Below are positions 43,662-52,008 of a stretch of 64,000 nt of DNA, in pieces. The notes below the pieces were generated by a model. That model ran no database searches and was not told where the DNA came from. It was given only the letters and a program-made list of their open reading frames with translations. Source of the DNA: a virus; IMG/VR virus record IMGVR_UViG_3300021962_007571, positions 19,526 through 83,525 of that record; one strand, given 5' to 3'. Positions within the stretch are counted from its first letter, which is position 1. Every line of letters begins with the position of its first letter. Position numbers and translations under genes: made by a program.

Positions 43662-44073
43662 ATACCCAAATAACTATTTGGTCTTCACCAACTCTAAAAG
43701 GGTTTTCGTAGGATTCTCGGAATACTGTAACAATTAATAATTTCCACCCAACACCACCTTCATTAATGGCTTTGATTGCAATCGCGATTTCTTTTTCAGG
43801 AGATTTAATTACAAAATAATCATTATTTTTAATGTCACCTATAGCGATTAATTCGGCAATTTTTTTACGACCAAGTTCAATAATATATTTAATTTCGGCG
43901 TTAGATATTTCTTTAGTATTATAATCTTCTATATCAGTTCTAGTTCTTCTATCATATGCGTGCGGACTTCTATCAAGTTCAAATGAATAGGTTACCTCAA
44001 TCTTAGTGATTAAGCTACCTATCTTCTTCTCTAACAATAACTGTTCTCTGATTATTTGACGTAGTCTATTCAT
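43660..44073 (-). CDS. unknown protein with capsid-targeting-like N-terminus
   Basis: 137 residues. MNRLRQIIREQLLLE at the start is an amphipathic helix with I-R-E and L-L-E processing patterns; the rest is a small alpha/beta protein (RTRTDIEDYNTKEI, DYFVIKSPEKEIAIAIKAI). Stands between the major capsid gene and the small RNA, under a TATTTAT motif 5 bases upstream. Likely an internal head protein; fold unknown. Its end lies 1-2 bases from the RNA terminator's T-run on the other strand. Confidence 0.6.
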   Translation of the reverse strand: MNRLRQIIREQLLLEKKIGSLITKIEVTYSFELDRSPHAYDRRTRTDIEDYNTKEISNAEIKYIIELGRKKIAELIAIGDIKNNDYFVIKSPEKEIAIAIKAINEGGVGWKLLIVTVFRESYENPFRVGEDQIVIWV

Positions 44074-44078
44074 ATTAT

Positions 44079-44085
44079 ATAAATA
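44079..44085 (-). promoter_or_regulatory. candidate phage late promoter (TATTTAT)
   Basis: Minus-strand TATTTAT (within GTATTTATAT) 5 bases before the ATG at 44073. Confidence 0.45.
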
Positions 44086-44098
44086 CCTATAAAATAAA

Positions 44099-44126
44099 AA
44101 AAGGGGACTAATAATAGTCCCCTTTT
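44099..44126 (-). terminator. intrinsic terminator after the major capsid gene
   Basis: 12-bp stem AAAAGGGGACTA/TAGTCCCCTTTT with a 4-base loop, and a T-run on the minus strand. Confidence 0.9.
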
Positions 44127-44146
44127 AGATATCATTAAGATATTGA

Positions 44147-45979
44147 TTATCTTAACTCGTTTAAGTCAAATGTTCTAACTCCATCAACTTGGATACGTCC
44201 GTAGAAACGGTTGTTAACCATTTTCTTAGCGTAACGTGTCATAATACCTTTGATAGGTGTAAAGTTGAATGGATTGTACATTGTAGGAGTTAATTGTAGA
44301 GGTACGTATGGAGCGTAGATGTAACCAGTGTCTAACAATGACGTTCCTTTGTGTCCCATTAACACAGTGTTTGGTGGGAAGTAAGGGTCACGGTAAACTT
44401 GGTATCTACCTGCTAATGTACCAACTCTTTCAATACCCATATTGTATTGGTCTTGCTCAGGAGCCGCGTTAGATACGTGGAAGTATTCTAAATCGTCAAA
44501 GATTGCACTGATTTCAGAAGAAACAACAATCCAGTTAGCACCACCTCTTAAAGTAGATTTGTGGATTTGAGCTGAGATTTGGTTGATTGCCGTAATCAAT
44601 GTTTGGTTCCAATCTTTCTGAGTGTAAGCGTTAGTTTGAGGAACTCTCTTCCATCCGTTGTAATCCCAACGTAATGTCCAAGCCGCACCTTTACGTAAGT
44701 CACGTAAAATTTCACGGTCGATTTCTGCTGCAACTTGTTCAGATAATAAAGCCGTTAATTCAGCTTCAGCATCGATGTTGTGGAAAGCCGCAACGTCTTG
44801 AGCTAACTCAGGAGACCATTGTGCTCTTAATTTTCTTTCAGTTACAGAAACAGTTACTGATTCTAAGTCGAAAGAAACCTCACCAATTTTATCTTCAAAT
44901 TCAAGTTCTTCATATCTTCTGTATACACCGATGAAAGAGTCACCTGAAGCTGCAGTTTCAATAGTAGTACCTGTGTAACCGTCAAGAGAATCTTGACCAC
45001 AAGTAGCACATACTGGACACTGTAAATCAACTTCTAAGTAGATACAACCTGTAGCGTCACAGATGTCATAGAATGAACCACCGTTACCTGCTGGGTTACT
45101 ACCACTTGTTCTTGGGAAGTTAGTTTTAGTGTTTTCACCGTATTGAACGATACCTTTACCATATTGTTGAGTAACAACTCTGAAAGATAAAGAAGTAGCA
45201 TCTTCTACAGTACAAGTACTAGCAGTACTTACTTCTAAACCTGGACCTGCGATAATGTGTAAGTCAGATAAGAATGCTTCGTTATCCATTTCGTTACCAT
45301 CAGGACCGATTAATTTACCAGCACCTGCGTTAGCGAAACCACATAATTTCATAATTACTTTTCTAACGTTTTTACCATCGTATTCGTCAACTGCGTTTAC
45401 TAAGTTACCGTCAGACCAAACTTGTAATGTTGTGTTAGCAGTGATAACTTCAAATCTACCTTTTGAGTAGTCGAATAAACCTGCTGGATTTAATGTAGGT
45501 TCAGAACCTTCATAGAATAAATCGTAAAGGTTTTTAGCATATGCACCTGTACCTTGATAACCTGCGTCAGGATTTCCAGGATAGTTTCCAGGAGAACCGA
45601 TTGGAGCGTAGTGGTCACCAGATGTAGTAGTACCTGTGTTATAACCTTGGATTTTAGGTACGAAGTAGAACAATTTACCGATTGGTAAGTTCATAGCTTG
45701 TACTGATACGATGTCATTCGCTAATAATTTAGAGAATACTCTTCTAACGATAGGGAATACAACTGTTTCGAATGAACCAGATGAATCTGTCGCAGAAGCT
45801 TCGTTGATTAAGAAAGACGCTTGGTTCTCATATAATTGAGCTACGTTTTCTTTTAAATGACCTTTAAGACCCTCTAAGAATCCTAATTTGTCCCATTTGT
45901 TGATTGTGTCTTCTTTAATAACTTTAAGGTGTTTTAAACCAATGTTACCAACAAGACCGCTTTCTAATAATGCACCCAT
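44147..45979 (-). CDS. major capsid protein (T4 gp23-like)
   Basis: 610 residues, the HK97-fold shell protein of a T4-type head. The leader of about 60 residues ends SFLINE before ASATDSSG, matching the T4 gp23 site FLTE/A cut by prohead protease; the mature protein would start at A61. Then FETVVFPIVRRVFSKLLANDIVSVQAMN corresponds to the gp23 entry region, and LRAQWSPELAQDV and VSSEISAIFDDLEYF are typical later segments. Four Cys form a loop (CPVCATCGQ), possibly a metal or disulfide site. Placed after scaffold and protease genes as in T4, and closed by a strong terminator. Confidence 0.92.
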   Translation of the reverse strand: MGALLESGLVGNIGLKHLKVIKEDTINKWDKLGFLEGLKGHLKENVAQLYENQASFLINEASATDSSGSFETVVFPIVRRVFSKLLANDIVSVQAMNLPIGKLFYFVPKIQGYNTGTTTSGDHYAPIGSPGNYPGNPDAGYQGTGAYAKNLYDLFYEGSEPTLNPAGLFDYSKGRFEVITANTTLQVWSDGNLVNAVDEYDGKNVRKVIMKLCGFANAGAGKLIGPDGNEMDNEAFLSDLHIIAGPGLEVSTASTCTVEDATSLSFRVVTQQYGKGIVQYGENTKTNFPRTSGSNPAGNGGSFYDICDATGCIYLEVDLQCPVCATCGQDSLDGYTGTTIETAASGDSFIGVYRRYEELEFEDKIGEVSFDLESVTVSVTERKLRAQWSPELAQDVAAFHNIDAEAELTALLSEQVAAEIDREILRDLRKGAAWTLRWDYNGWKRVPQTNAYTQKDWNQTLITAINQISAQIHKSTLRGGANWIVVSSEISAIFDDLEYFHVSNAAPEQDQYNMGIERVGTLAGRYQVYRDPYFPPNTVLMGHKGTSLLDTGYIYAPYVPLQLTPTMYNPFNFTPIKGIMTRYAKKMVNNRFYGRIQVDGVRTFDLNELR

Positions 45980-46006
45980 TTTAGTATTTGTTTTTAAATT
46001 TTATTT

Positions 46007-47485
46007 TTATTTTATGATGTTCATTTTTGACATCAAGTCCTTCATTCTTAAGAATTGAGGATTTTCGTAAGTTTTAGACTCAATCAAGTTAGCTGCTGAA
46101 CCTGAAGATGGAGTTCTTTCCATTTTTTCTTGTAAAGATTCTTTTACAACTGTTGCACTTCCTTGAGTAGATAACTCGTCTTTTATTGTTTTATAAAGAG
46201 ATTTAGACTCTTTTAAAGATTCAACGGAATCAAATCTTCTTAAAATGTTGATTTTCTCATTTTTAGTTGTTGAATGTTCTGTGAATAATCTTGTAGCGTA
46301 TGCTAAGTTTGAATTAAACACTGCAACTTCATTTAACTTACTTCTGAAAATATTTAAAGCTTTTCTATACTCTTCGTTTCTTTCTCTTAGTGTAGTAAGT
46401 TCTTTCTCAACGTTTTCAACTTTTAAGTGACGTGGTGCAGCTTTTGGTTTATCTAAACCATTTCTACCCCATCTTTTTCCATTACCTAATGTTCTTGATG
46501 CTTCTGAAGTTTCACCGTCTTGTTTAACAGTTTTTTTCATATCCATCTTTTTACCTTCTTTGTATTCGAATTTAGCTTTACCCATTCCAACACCTTTTGG
46601 TTTTACAGTCATAGAACCTTCTTTGGTTTCCATTTTCTTACCTTCTTTGTATTCGAATTTAGGTTTACCCATTCCCATACCTTTTGGTTTGAATCCTTCT
46701 TTTGTTTCTGATTTTTCAACATCAGCGTTTTCGTTCCAGCCCTCAGTGAATTCGAACTCTTCTTCTTCAGATTCTTCAAGGTCAAAGTTTCCTAAGTCTT
46801 CTAGGTCGTCAAGATTGATTTCATAATCGTCATCATCATCTTCATCATCCATAGAAATTTCTTCGAAATCTTCCATCTCGTCATCCATTTCAATTTCAAA
46901 CATAATCTCAGAATCATCATCAGATTCTTCAATTTCTAAATCAATATCATCAACCTCTTCTTCTTCTTCACCTAAAGAAATTTTATATTCAACGTCTTCG
47001 TTAGTGTCTTCTAAGTCAATCATATCACCGTCTTTTTTAACGATAATACCATCTTCTTCACCCATTGCTTTGAATACTTTTAAAATTTCCTCGTCAGAAG
47101 CCATTGTTAAATCAATTGGTTCTTCGTCATCCATATCCATAGATGTGAAATCGAACTCGTCATCAGAAGACATATCGTCCATATCGTCAGTATCTTCGAT
47201 ACCTTCAATATCTTCTAAATCATCTTCCATTTCGTCGTCCATTTCGTTATCATCTGAATCCTCGTCTCCCATATCTTCAATGTCGGTATCTAATTGTTCG
47301 TCAACCTCCATTGTAGTGTCGTCAAGGTCAGAATCGTCTTCAGTCTTTAAAGACTCTTTTACTAATTCGCTGATTTCTTGCTTCATAGTTGAAGCTAGTA
47401 TTCCTTTTGCATTTTCAGCAACTACATTTTCCAAACTTTTCATTTGGATTAGTGCCTCTTCTACAAGATTTTGTTTTTCTGCCAT
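46007..47485 (-). CDS. prohead core scaffold (gp22-like), Asp/Glu-rich
   Basis: 492 residues from ATG 47485 (MAEKQNLVEEALIQM); an upstream in-frame ATG at 47524 lies before the promoter-like motif. Residues ~50-260 are an extreme Asp/Glu tract (DDDDDYEINLDDLEDL). A 30-residue unit, KPKGMGMGKPKFEYKEGKKM, occurs twice. The C-terminal third is a coiled coil (ELTTLRERNEEYRKAL) of the kind found in T4 gp22. Location between protease and capsid genes supports the role. Such cores are degraded by the protease during maturation. Confidence 0.8.
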   Translation of the reverse strand: MAEKQNLVEEALIQMKSLENVVAENAKGILASTMKQEISELVKESLKTEDDSDLDDTTMEVDEQLDTDIEDMGDEDSDDNEMDDEMEDDLEDIEGIEDTDDMDDMSSDDEFDFTSMDMDDEEPIDLTMASDEEILKVFKAMGEEDGIIVKKDGDMIDLEDTNEDVEYKISLGEEEEEVDDIDLEIEESDDDSEIMFEIEMDDEMEDFEEISMDDEDDDDDYEINLDDLEDLGNFDLEESEEEEFEFTEGWNENADVEKSETKEGFKPKGMGMGKPKFEYKEGKKMETKEGSMTVKPKGVGMGKAKFEYKEGKKMDMKKTVKQDGETSEASRTLGNGKRWGRNGLDKPKAAPRHLKVENVEKELTTLRERNEEYRKALNIFRSKLNEVAVFNSNLAYATRLFTEHSTTKNEKINILRRFDSVESLKESKSLYKTIKDELSTQGSATVVKESLQEKMERTPSSGSAANLIESKTYENPQFLRMKDLMSKMNIIK

Positions 47486-47503
47486 TTTTGATTTTATTTG
47501 TAT

Positions 47504-47510
47504 ATAAATA
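47504..47510 (-). promoter_or_regulatory. candidate phage late promoter (TATTTAT)
   Basis: Minus-strand TATTTAT 18 bases before the scaffold ATG at 47485. A second copy overlapping a TATATTTG is at 47628-47639. The rest of the 170-base gap is AT-rich without another clear feature. Confidence 0.45.
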
Positions 47511-47653
47511 TTTCCAAATATCAAAAAAGATTAACTTAACGATATTGTTAAATTAAATTTTTTAAATTATTGGGTTTATTTTTTTATTTTTTTATAAAGT
47601 AACGTCAGATTTAAGTGTACAATACAACAAATATAAATATCTCCATAAACGAA

Positions 47654-47679
47654 AAAAGGAGGACTATTGTCCTCCTTTT
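47654..47679 (-). terminator. intrinsic terminator upstream of the scaffold gene
   Basis: 11-bp stem AAAAGGAGGAC/GTCCTCCTTTT with a 4-base loop, T-run on the minus strand. It ends the unit containing the protease gene, so scaffold and capsid genes need their own promoter. Confidence 0.9.
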
Positions 47680-47697
47680 AAATAATTTATTAATTGA

Positions 47698-47910
47698 TTA
47701 GTCTTCGATAACCTCATCAATTTTACTTTCAGATACTGAAGTAATTCTCCAATCTTGGCTAAATGATTCGTATCTCTTAGTAACTTTTGCCTCAACATCT
47801 GTTACTGAAAAACCTTTAACCAATTTCTCCTCTCTGATTTTTTTGATTTTCCCTGTATTCTCATCAGGTAAATCGTACTGAATTTTTGCTACAAAATATT
47901 TTTCGTCCAT
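47698..47910 (-). CDS. unknown small protein, 70 residues
   Basis: Acidic/charged small protein with short beta strands (MDEKYFVAKIQYDL, WRITSVSESKIDEV). Lies 5 bases after the prohead protease gene. It resembles small phage proteins of the head cluster by size and place (T4 has similar small genes near 21-22), but no homolog is recognised. Confidence 0.6.
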   Translation of the reverse strand: MDEKYFVAKIQYDLPDENTGKIKKIREEKLVKGFSVTDVEAKVTKRYESFSQDWRITSVSESKIDEVIED

Positions 47911-47915
47911 AATAA

Positions 47916-48644
47916 TTATTTTCCTAAATAATCGGATAATTTTTTCATTAAGTCAAGTGATTTGTTTCCTGAATTAACATTCATTCCTGTTGCTCTTGCC
48001 ATTTGCATCTTTTTTTCCTCGTCTAAATTCTCTTCATAGTTTGTTCTATCTTCAGGATTTAAAAATAAATAAGCTCCTGGTGTGGATGGAGATGATACTA
48101 AATCAAAACAAATTAATTCAAAATCATCCTGTACTTCGTTTTGTTCACCTTTTTTTGCTAAGGAACCAACTCCTCTTGATGATATACCAAGAGTAACTCC
48201 TTGTCTTAGGTAATTTGCTGCCATATCCCCTTTACAAGATATAACACCTCTTTCGTGAAATCCTGGCGATGTTAATAATTTAATTTTACCCATTAAGATA
48301 TTACCTTCCCACCAAATATCGGTAATTGAGTGAGATACTCTATCTAAGTCAATTAGTGATGATTCAGGGTGGTTTAGTTCTGATAATGCAGTACCTTTAG
48401 CAATTGCTTTCTTATAGTTGTCCGCTTCTCTTTTTAATATTCTTTCAGGATAGACTCTACCATTTCTATTCGGAGTGTTGTATTTTTGTAAAACCGCATA
48501 GAATTCAAACGGTTTTGAATAATCTAAAAAGTTTTTAGATTCTTTAATTATTTCCGAATTGTATTTGTCGTTTGGTGACACATATCCCGCATCCCATTCA
48601 ATCAGTATTCCTTTACCTGTTTCGTTTGGTCCTAATATTTTCAT
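47916..48644 (-). CDS. prohead maturation protease (gp21-like)
   Basis: 242 residues. The serine protease of T4-type heads: H92 in SELNHPES and S155/S156 in TLGISSRGVGS are the expected catalytic His and Ser; FYAVLQKYNTPNRNGRVYP near the N-terminus and ELICFDLVSSPSTPGAYL are also typical. It should cleave after I/L-x-E in capsid and core proteins. A TATTTAT motif lies 14 bases upstream. Confidence 0.92.
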   Translation of the reverse strand: MKILGPNETGKGILIEWDAGYVSPNDKYNSEIIKESKNFLDYSKPFEFYAVLQKYNTPNRNGRVYPERILKREADNYKKAIAKGTALSELNHPESSLIDLDRVSHSITDIWWEGNILMGKIKLLTSPGFHERGVISCKGDMAANYLRQGVTLGISSRGVGSLAKKGEQNEVQDDFELICFDLVSSPSTPGAYLFLNPEDRTNYEENLDEEKKMQMARATGMNVNSGNKSLDLMKKLSDYLGK

Positions 48645-48658
48645 TTTTTCTTTTCTAA

Positions 48659-48665
48659 ATAAATA
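48659..48665 (-). promoter_or_regulatory. candidate phage late promoter (TATTTAT)
   Basis: Minus-strand TATTTAT 14 bases before the protease ATG. Confidence 0.45.
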
Positions 48666-48687
48666 TACCGTAATATGGATATAATAT

Positions 48688-49134
48688 TTAAACCTTGTAA
48701 GTTTGTTTTTTAGTTAGTGTGAAATTAAACTCTTCATTTTTAATAAAATTACTTTTAATGATTTCATCAGATATTGATTTAATACTGTTTTTTAGTTCTA
48801 ATGATTTGAAATCGTTATCGAGTTCTTTTAGGTATAGATAACATTCTAAATTTAAAAACGATTTTTTATTTAGTTGGATTCCGCTTGACCTCAGGTCCAA
48901 ATCAACAATAAATTTGTCTTCAAAAATATTCGTATTTATTGACTCAAGGACCGAATGTTTTATTGACCTTGATAGGTTATTGACAACCCTGTTAGGAGAT
49001 TCAATTTCAATTTTAGGCTCTGCCCAAGTTTGAATGTTTATGTAAATTGATTTTAAGTTTTTTGAATCTACTGTACCATAATTAACTTTGTAATTTCGGT
49101 ACCCCGAAAGTTTTGCACTTTTCCCTTTTTTCAT
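48688..49134 (-). CDS. unknown protein, 148 residues
   Basis: Basic N-terminus (KKGKSAKLSGYRNYKVNYG), then a beta-rich body with IYINIQTWAEPKIEIESP. No domain recognised. Sits between the protease gene and the divergent bS21 gene. Position suggests a head protein. Confidence 0.6.
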   Translation of the reverse strand: MKKGKSAKLSGYRNYKVNYGTVDSKNLKSIYINIQTWAEPKIEIESPNRVVNNLSRSIKHSVLESINTNIFEDKFIVDLDLRSSGIQLNKKSFLNLECYLYLKELDNDFKSLELKNSIKSISDEIIKSNFIKNEEFNFTLTKKQTYKV

Positions 49135-49184
49135 TTTTTCTCATATTGTATACTGTTTATGTTTAGTAAAAAAATACACAATAT

Positions 49185-49215
49185 TTTGTGATTAGTCAAA
49201 ATATTTTTATATTTG
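49185..49215 (+). promoter_or_regulatory. host-type promoter (TTTG-N19-TATATTTG) for the bS21 gene
   Basis: TTTG at 49185-49188 and TATATTTG at 49208-49215 with a 19-base spacer, an almost perfect Bacteroidetes promoter. The predicted start lies only ~10 bases before the ATG. Confidence 0.85.
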
Positions 49216-49230
49216 CAGATATTTGTAATT

Positions 49231-49419
49231 ATGTTAATAGTAAAGATAGACCAAAAGACTCCAATTGAGAAAGCTCTTAAAACTTTAAAGAGTAAAGTTA
49301 TTAAGACCAAACAAAATGAGATTTTAAGGGAGAGAAAAGAGTTTGTTAAAAAATCAGTTCAAAAAAGGACTATTAAGAAAAATGCTATTTTTAAACAAAA
49401 AATTAAAGACTCTCATTAA
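49231..49419 (+). CDS. rpsU: ribosomal protein bS21
   Basis: 62 residues, starting MLIVKIDQKTPIEKALKTLK. A gapless alignment with Bacteroidetes bS21 can be read by eye: the N-terminal strand, A15-L16-K17, F38-x-K40-x-S42-V43, K45-R46 and the end KDS. F54 sits where I recall Flavobacterium bS21 having Tyr54, a contact of the sequestered anti-Shine-Dalgarno. The ATG at 49231 is preferred over the TTG at 49213, which overlaps the promoter. No AGGAGG-like sequence precedes it. bS21 joins the 30S subunit near the mRNA exit; a phage copy could replace or compete with the host protein. Has its own host-type promoter and terminator. Confidence 0.88.
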   Translation: MLIVKIDQKTPIEKALKTLKSKVIKTKQNEILRERKEFVKKSVQKRTIKKNAIFKQKIKDSH

Positions 49420-50110
49420 GATTCTTCAACTTTAATAATGACACTGAATCAATAGTGTCATTTTTTATTTTTAAAATAGTCTCATCAATTTTAACTTTAG
49501 TTTCACTATCTGAATTTTTAGATAATTTTTCTAATTTTTCAATGACTAATTCACTTAACACTTCGTATCTATTAGACACTTCTCCTTCAGATAATGTAGA
49601 ATATTTTTTAATCTGTTCTAAGTCAGATTCATTTAGACTTTCTAAATAATTTTTAATTGTTGAATTAGCAACCTCAACCATTTTTTCTAAAGGAATATTG
49701 ATACTTTCAGATTGTATTTCTTTTTTAGAAATAAGAGTATTAATAATACTTTGTCTACTTGTAACAATGTTCTCAATTACAAAAGTATTTTTATTCATTA
49801 CACTATCAATATCTTTGTACTGATTTTCAGATGTAACATCTTTAGTCCAATCAATCAACTTAGAAAGTGATTTTTCAGTAATATTTAATCTTTGGTATAT
49901 GTCAACACATTCCGATAAAAAGTCGTCGGCAAAATCTTTAGAAAAACCTTTCTCTTTAGATAATTCCTCATAAAGATGATAAGCCATATTAATTAGTTCG
50001 TTTTCTAAAACTAACTTTCTAAATGTTTTAATTTCCTTATTAAACGTATTAGTTTTATACGACTCAACTAATTTAGTTTCTATTTTAGATTTTAAGTGTC
50101 CAAATTCCAT
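49403..50110 (-). CDS. unknown helical protein of the head cluster
   Basis: 235 residues from ATG 50110; the ATG at 50137 is also in frame, but a TATTTAT motif (50127-50133) lies between them and favours the later one. Almost entirely helical, charged and Cys-free, ending KLKNLNESL, resembling scaffold/core or chaperone proteins. It lies between portal and protease genes. Overlaps the 3' end of the bS21 gene by 17 bases on the other strand. Confidence 0.6.
   Translation of the reverse strand: MEFGHLKSKIETKLVESYKTNTFNKEIKTFRKLVLENELINMAYHLYEELSKEKGFSKDFADDFLSECVDIYQRLNITEKSLSKLIDWTKDVTSENQYKDIDSVMNKNTFVIENIVTSRQSIINTLISKKEIQSESINIPLEKMVEVANSTIKNYLESLNESDLEQIKKYSTLSEGEVSNRYEVLSELVIEKLEKLSKNSDSETKVKIDETILKIKNDTIDSVSLLKLKNLNESL
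49437..49466 (+). terminator. intrinsic terminator of the bS21 gene
   Basis: AATGACACT/AGTGTCATT stem with an 8-base loop and T-run, 17 bases after the bS21 stop and inside the convergent gene. Confidence 0.8.
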
Positions 50111-50126
50111 ATCAATATTTTTATTA

Positions 50127-50133
50127 ATAAATA
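50127..50133 (-). promoter_or_regulatory. candidate phage late promoter (TATTTAT)
   Basis: Minus-strand TATTTAT 16 bases before ATG 50110; it overlaps the last codons of the portal gene region. Confidence 0.4.
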
Positions 50134-51972
50134 TCAACTATTTAGAAGTTTATCCAAAGCAACTCCCATTTCTCCTAAAGAGTTTCTTCCTTTAGATAAA
50201 TCTATCACTTCTTCCTCAGTTAAAAAGTCATCACTTTCAAGAAGAATGTTAAGATTTTCTCTCTTAGATTCAGGTGTAATTCCAGCTGGTTCACCACCTA
50301 TTGGTTCTTCAGTTGTTGGTGGTTCTTCTCCTCCTCCGATATCACTCATACCACCTAATGAAGATGGTGATTCACCACCTGTGTCCCCACCAGTTTCTGA
50401 ACTTTGTGTTGTTCCTGTAGTACCACCACCGTACAATTTATCTACCGTATCAAATATACCCGTTTTAACGATAACTGTTGGTGTATCTGTCAATTCTTTA
50501 CCAACTGCTCTTTCAAGTCTTTGTTGTTGTAAATCAAGTCTAATTTCCTCGTCAGAGAAACCAAGTACGTGTTTCTTAGCCCAAGATACTGATACAGGTG
50601 CAATACCTTCGATAGCGGTAACTGCGTCCTTGTATAATAATATTTTTTCTTTCCAAACATCAACCTTTAATAAATCCGCTTGTGTAGATGGATTAGTTAA
50701 TGTTAATGTAAAGTTTGATAACTCATCTTCAAATCCTAATAAGAATAAATGTATAATTGCAACTTTGTTCAATTCTTGCAACATACTTTTTTGTATTCTA
50801 TTGATAGTTCTTGCGAAACGAATATCTAATAATGATAAATTTTTACCGTCCCCTACAGATTCCTCAAACCCTAAGTAAGCTTTAGGTATTCTTAATGCGG
50901 TAACTAATTTTTTCTGAATATATTCGATATCCGCAATTTCTGAAAGGTTTTGAGCTCCAGGTAATGTTGTGATTGGGTCTGGCGCCGCCATATCACGAAC
51001 AGGAATAAAGTAATCTTGGTCAACCGCCATTTGATTAAATCTCATATCGACATTACCAGTTTTACTGTCTACAACTTGGTCTCTTTTAAATTTATTGGCA
51101 ACACGTTGTACATATGGTTCAACATCCTTATCATCCATATTACCGACGAAGACCTTGAAGATTCTTCTCTCAGGTGCACGTGATGTACGATAAATTAACA
51201 TCGCATCTTCAGATAATAAAAGTTGTTTCCAAATACGTCTTGCTTTTTCTAACATAGAGGTACCGTAAGGAAGTTTTCTATCGTCACCTAACAACCTAAA
51301 ATGGGCAATCTCCCAAGTGTTAAATTCCATATCCCTATTCTTCCAACTAAATCTTAAGGCTTTTTGTTCAGATTCATTATTGTCTAAATTAGATTTACCT
51401 TTCATTCCTCTTTCAACCCTTTCAATTTCAATGTTTGGTAATTGCATACAACCAACAACACCTTTTTCAGGGTCTAATTTTAAGTAAACAAAATTATCAC
51501 CATATTTGCAAGTGTTTCTTGTCCACATCGCTAAATTGGTATTGATATCTAAATTATTATTAAATAAATCTGTTAATACAGATTTAATTCTTTTTGATTC
51601 TGAATAGATTTGTAATATGTAACCGTTTTGGTCTGCCGTTGTTGATTCTTCAGCATATATGTCTAAAGCTGCCGATATTTCAGGGGTATATTCCATAGAT
51701 TCATAATCATAGTATGATGCCAATCTTGTTGGTTCAAAGTAAACCCCCTGTGTGTATAAATTATTCTCAATCTTAGTCCATTGGTTTGCTAAATAAACGG
51801 TTTGTTGTGCCTGTAATTTAGCCTTTTCGTATTCCTGTTGACTTGTAGTCTTAAGTAATTCTTTCTTATCATATCTAAAAGTTGGGTAGTCCTGATTCAA
51901 TAATGAATTGGGACCAAAGGTCTGTGATAACCTTTGCCAAACCGTTAAATTGTTATTTTTATTATTTTCCAT
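50134..51972 (-). CDS. portal protein (gp20-like)
   Basis: 612 residues, forming the dodecameric portal through which DNA enters the head. Recognisable from YYDYESMEYTPEISAALDIYAEEST (N-terminal wing), AHFRLLGDDRKLPYGTSMLEKAR, YRTSRAPERRIFKVFVGN and IPKAYLGFEES, all characteristic of T4 gp20 relatives. The ~100-residue C-terminal part is Gly/Pro/Glu-rich and disordered (GGTTGTTQSSETGG), longer than usual. Order terminase-portal-protease-scaffold-capsid follows T4, without tail genes in between. Confidence 0.92.
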   Translation of the reverse strand: MENNKNNNLTVWQRLSQTFGPNSLLNQDYPTFRYDKKELLKTTSQQEYEKAKLQAQQTVYLANQWTKIENNLYTQGVYFEPTRLASYYDYESMEYTPEISAALDIYAEESTTADQNGYILQIYSESKRIKSVLTDLFNNNLDINTNLAMWTRNTCKYGDNFVYLKLDPEKGVVGCMQLPNIEIERVERGMKGKSNLDNNESEQKALRFSWKNRDMEFNTWEIAHFRLLGDDRKLPYGTSMLEKARRIWKQLLLSEDAMLIYRTSRAPERRIFKVFVGNMDDKDVEPYVQRVANKFKRDQVVDSKTGNVDMRFNQMAVDQDYFIPVRDMAAPDPITTLPGAQNLSEIADIEYIQKKLVTALRIPKAYLGFEESVGDGKNLSLLDIRFARTINRIQKSMLQELNKVAIIHLFLLGFEDELSNFTLTLTNPSTQADLLKVDVWKEKILLYKDAVTAIEGIAPVSVSWAKKHVLGFSDEEIRLDLQQQRLERAVGKELTDTPTVIVKTGIFDTVDKLYGGGTTGTTQSSETGGDTGGESPSSLGGMSDIGGGEEPPTTEEPIGGEPAGITPESKRENLNILLESDDFLTEEEVIDLSKGRNSLGEMGVALDKLLNS

Positions 51973-52008
51973 ATTTTAAATTTAATCAATCAAAAAAAAT
52001 TATAAAGG

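Noticed and set aside
43549-43737. 62-residue plus-strand frame with GTG start across the small RNA
   Set aside because: It starts at the predicted transcription start with no leader, and a strong terminator lies inside it. The two in-frame copies of NDLDT simply reflect the duplicated 16-nt motif.
47004-47507. Ser-rich plus-strand frame opposite the scaffold gene
   Set aside because: Mirror of the Asp/Glu codons; composition is artefactual and there is no promoter.
49213-49230. TTG start for the bS21 gene
   Set aside because: It overlaps the -7 promoter element; the ATG at 49231 gives the family's normal N-terminus.
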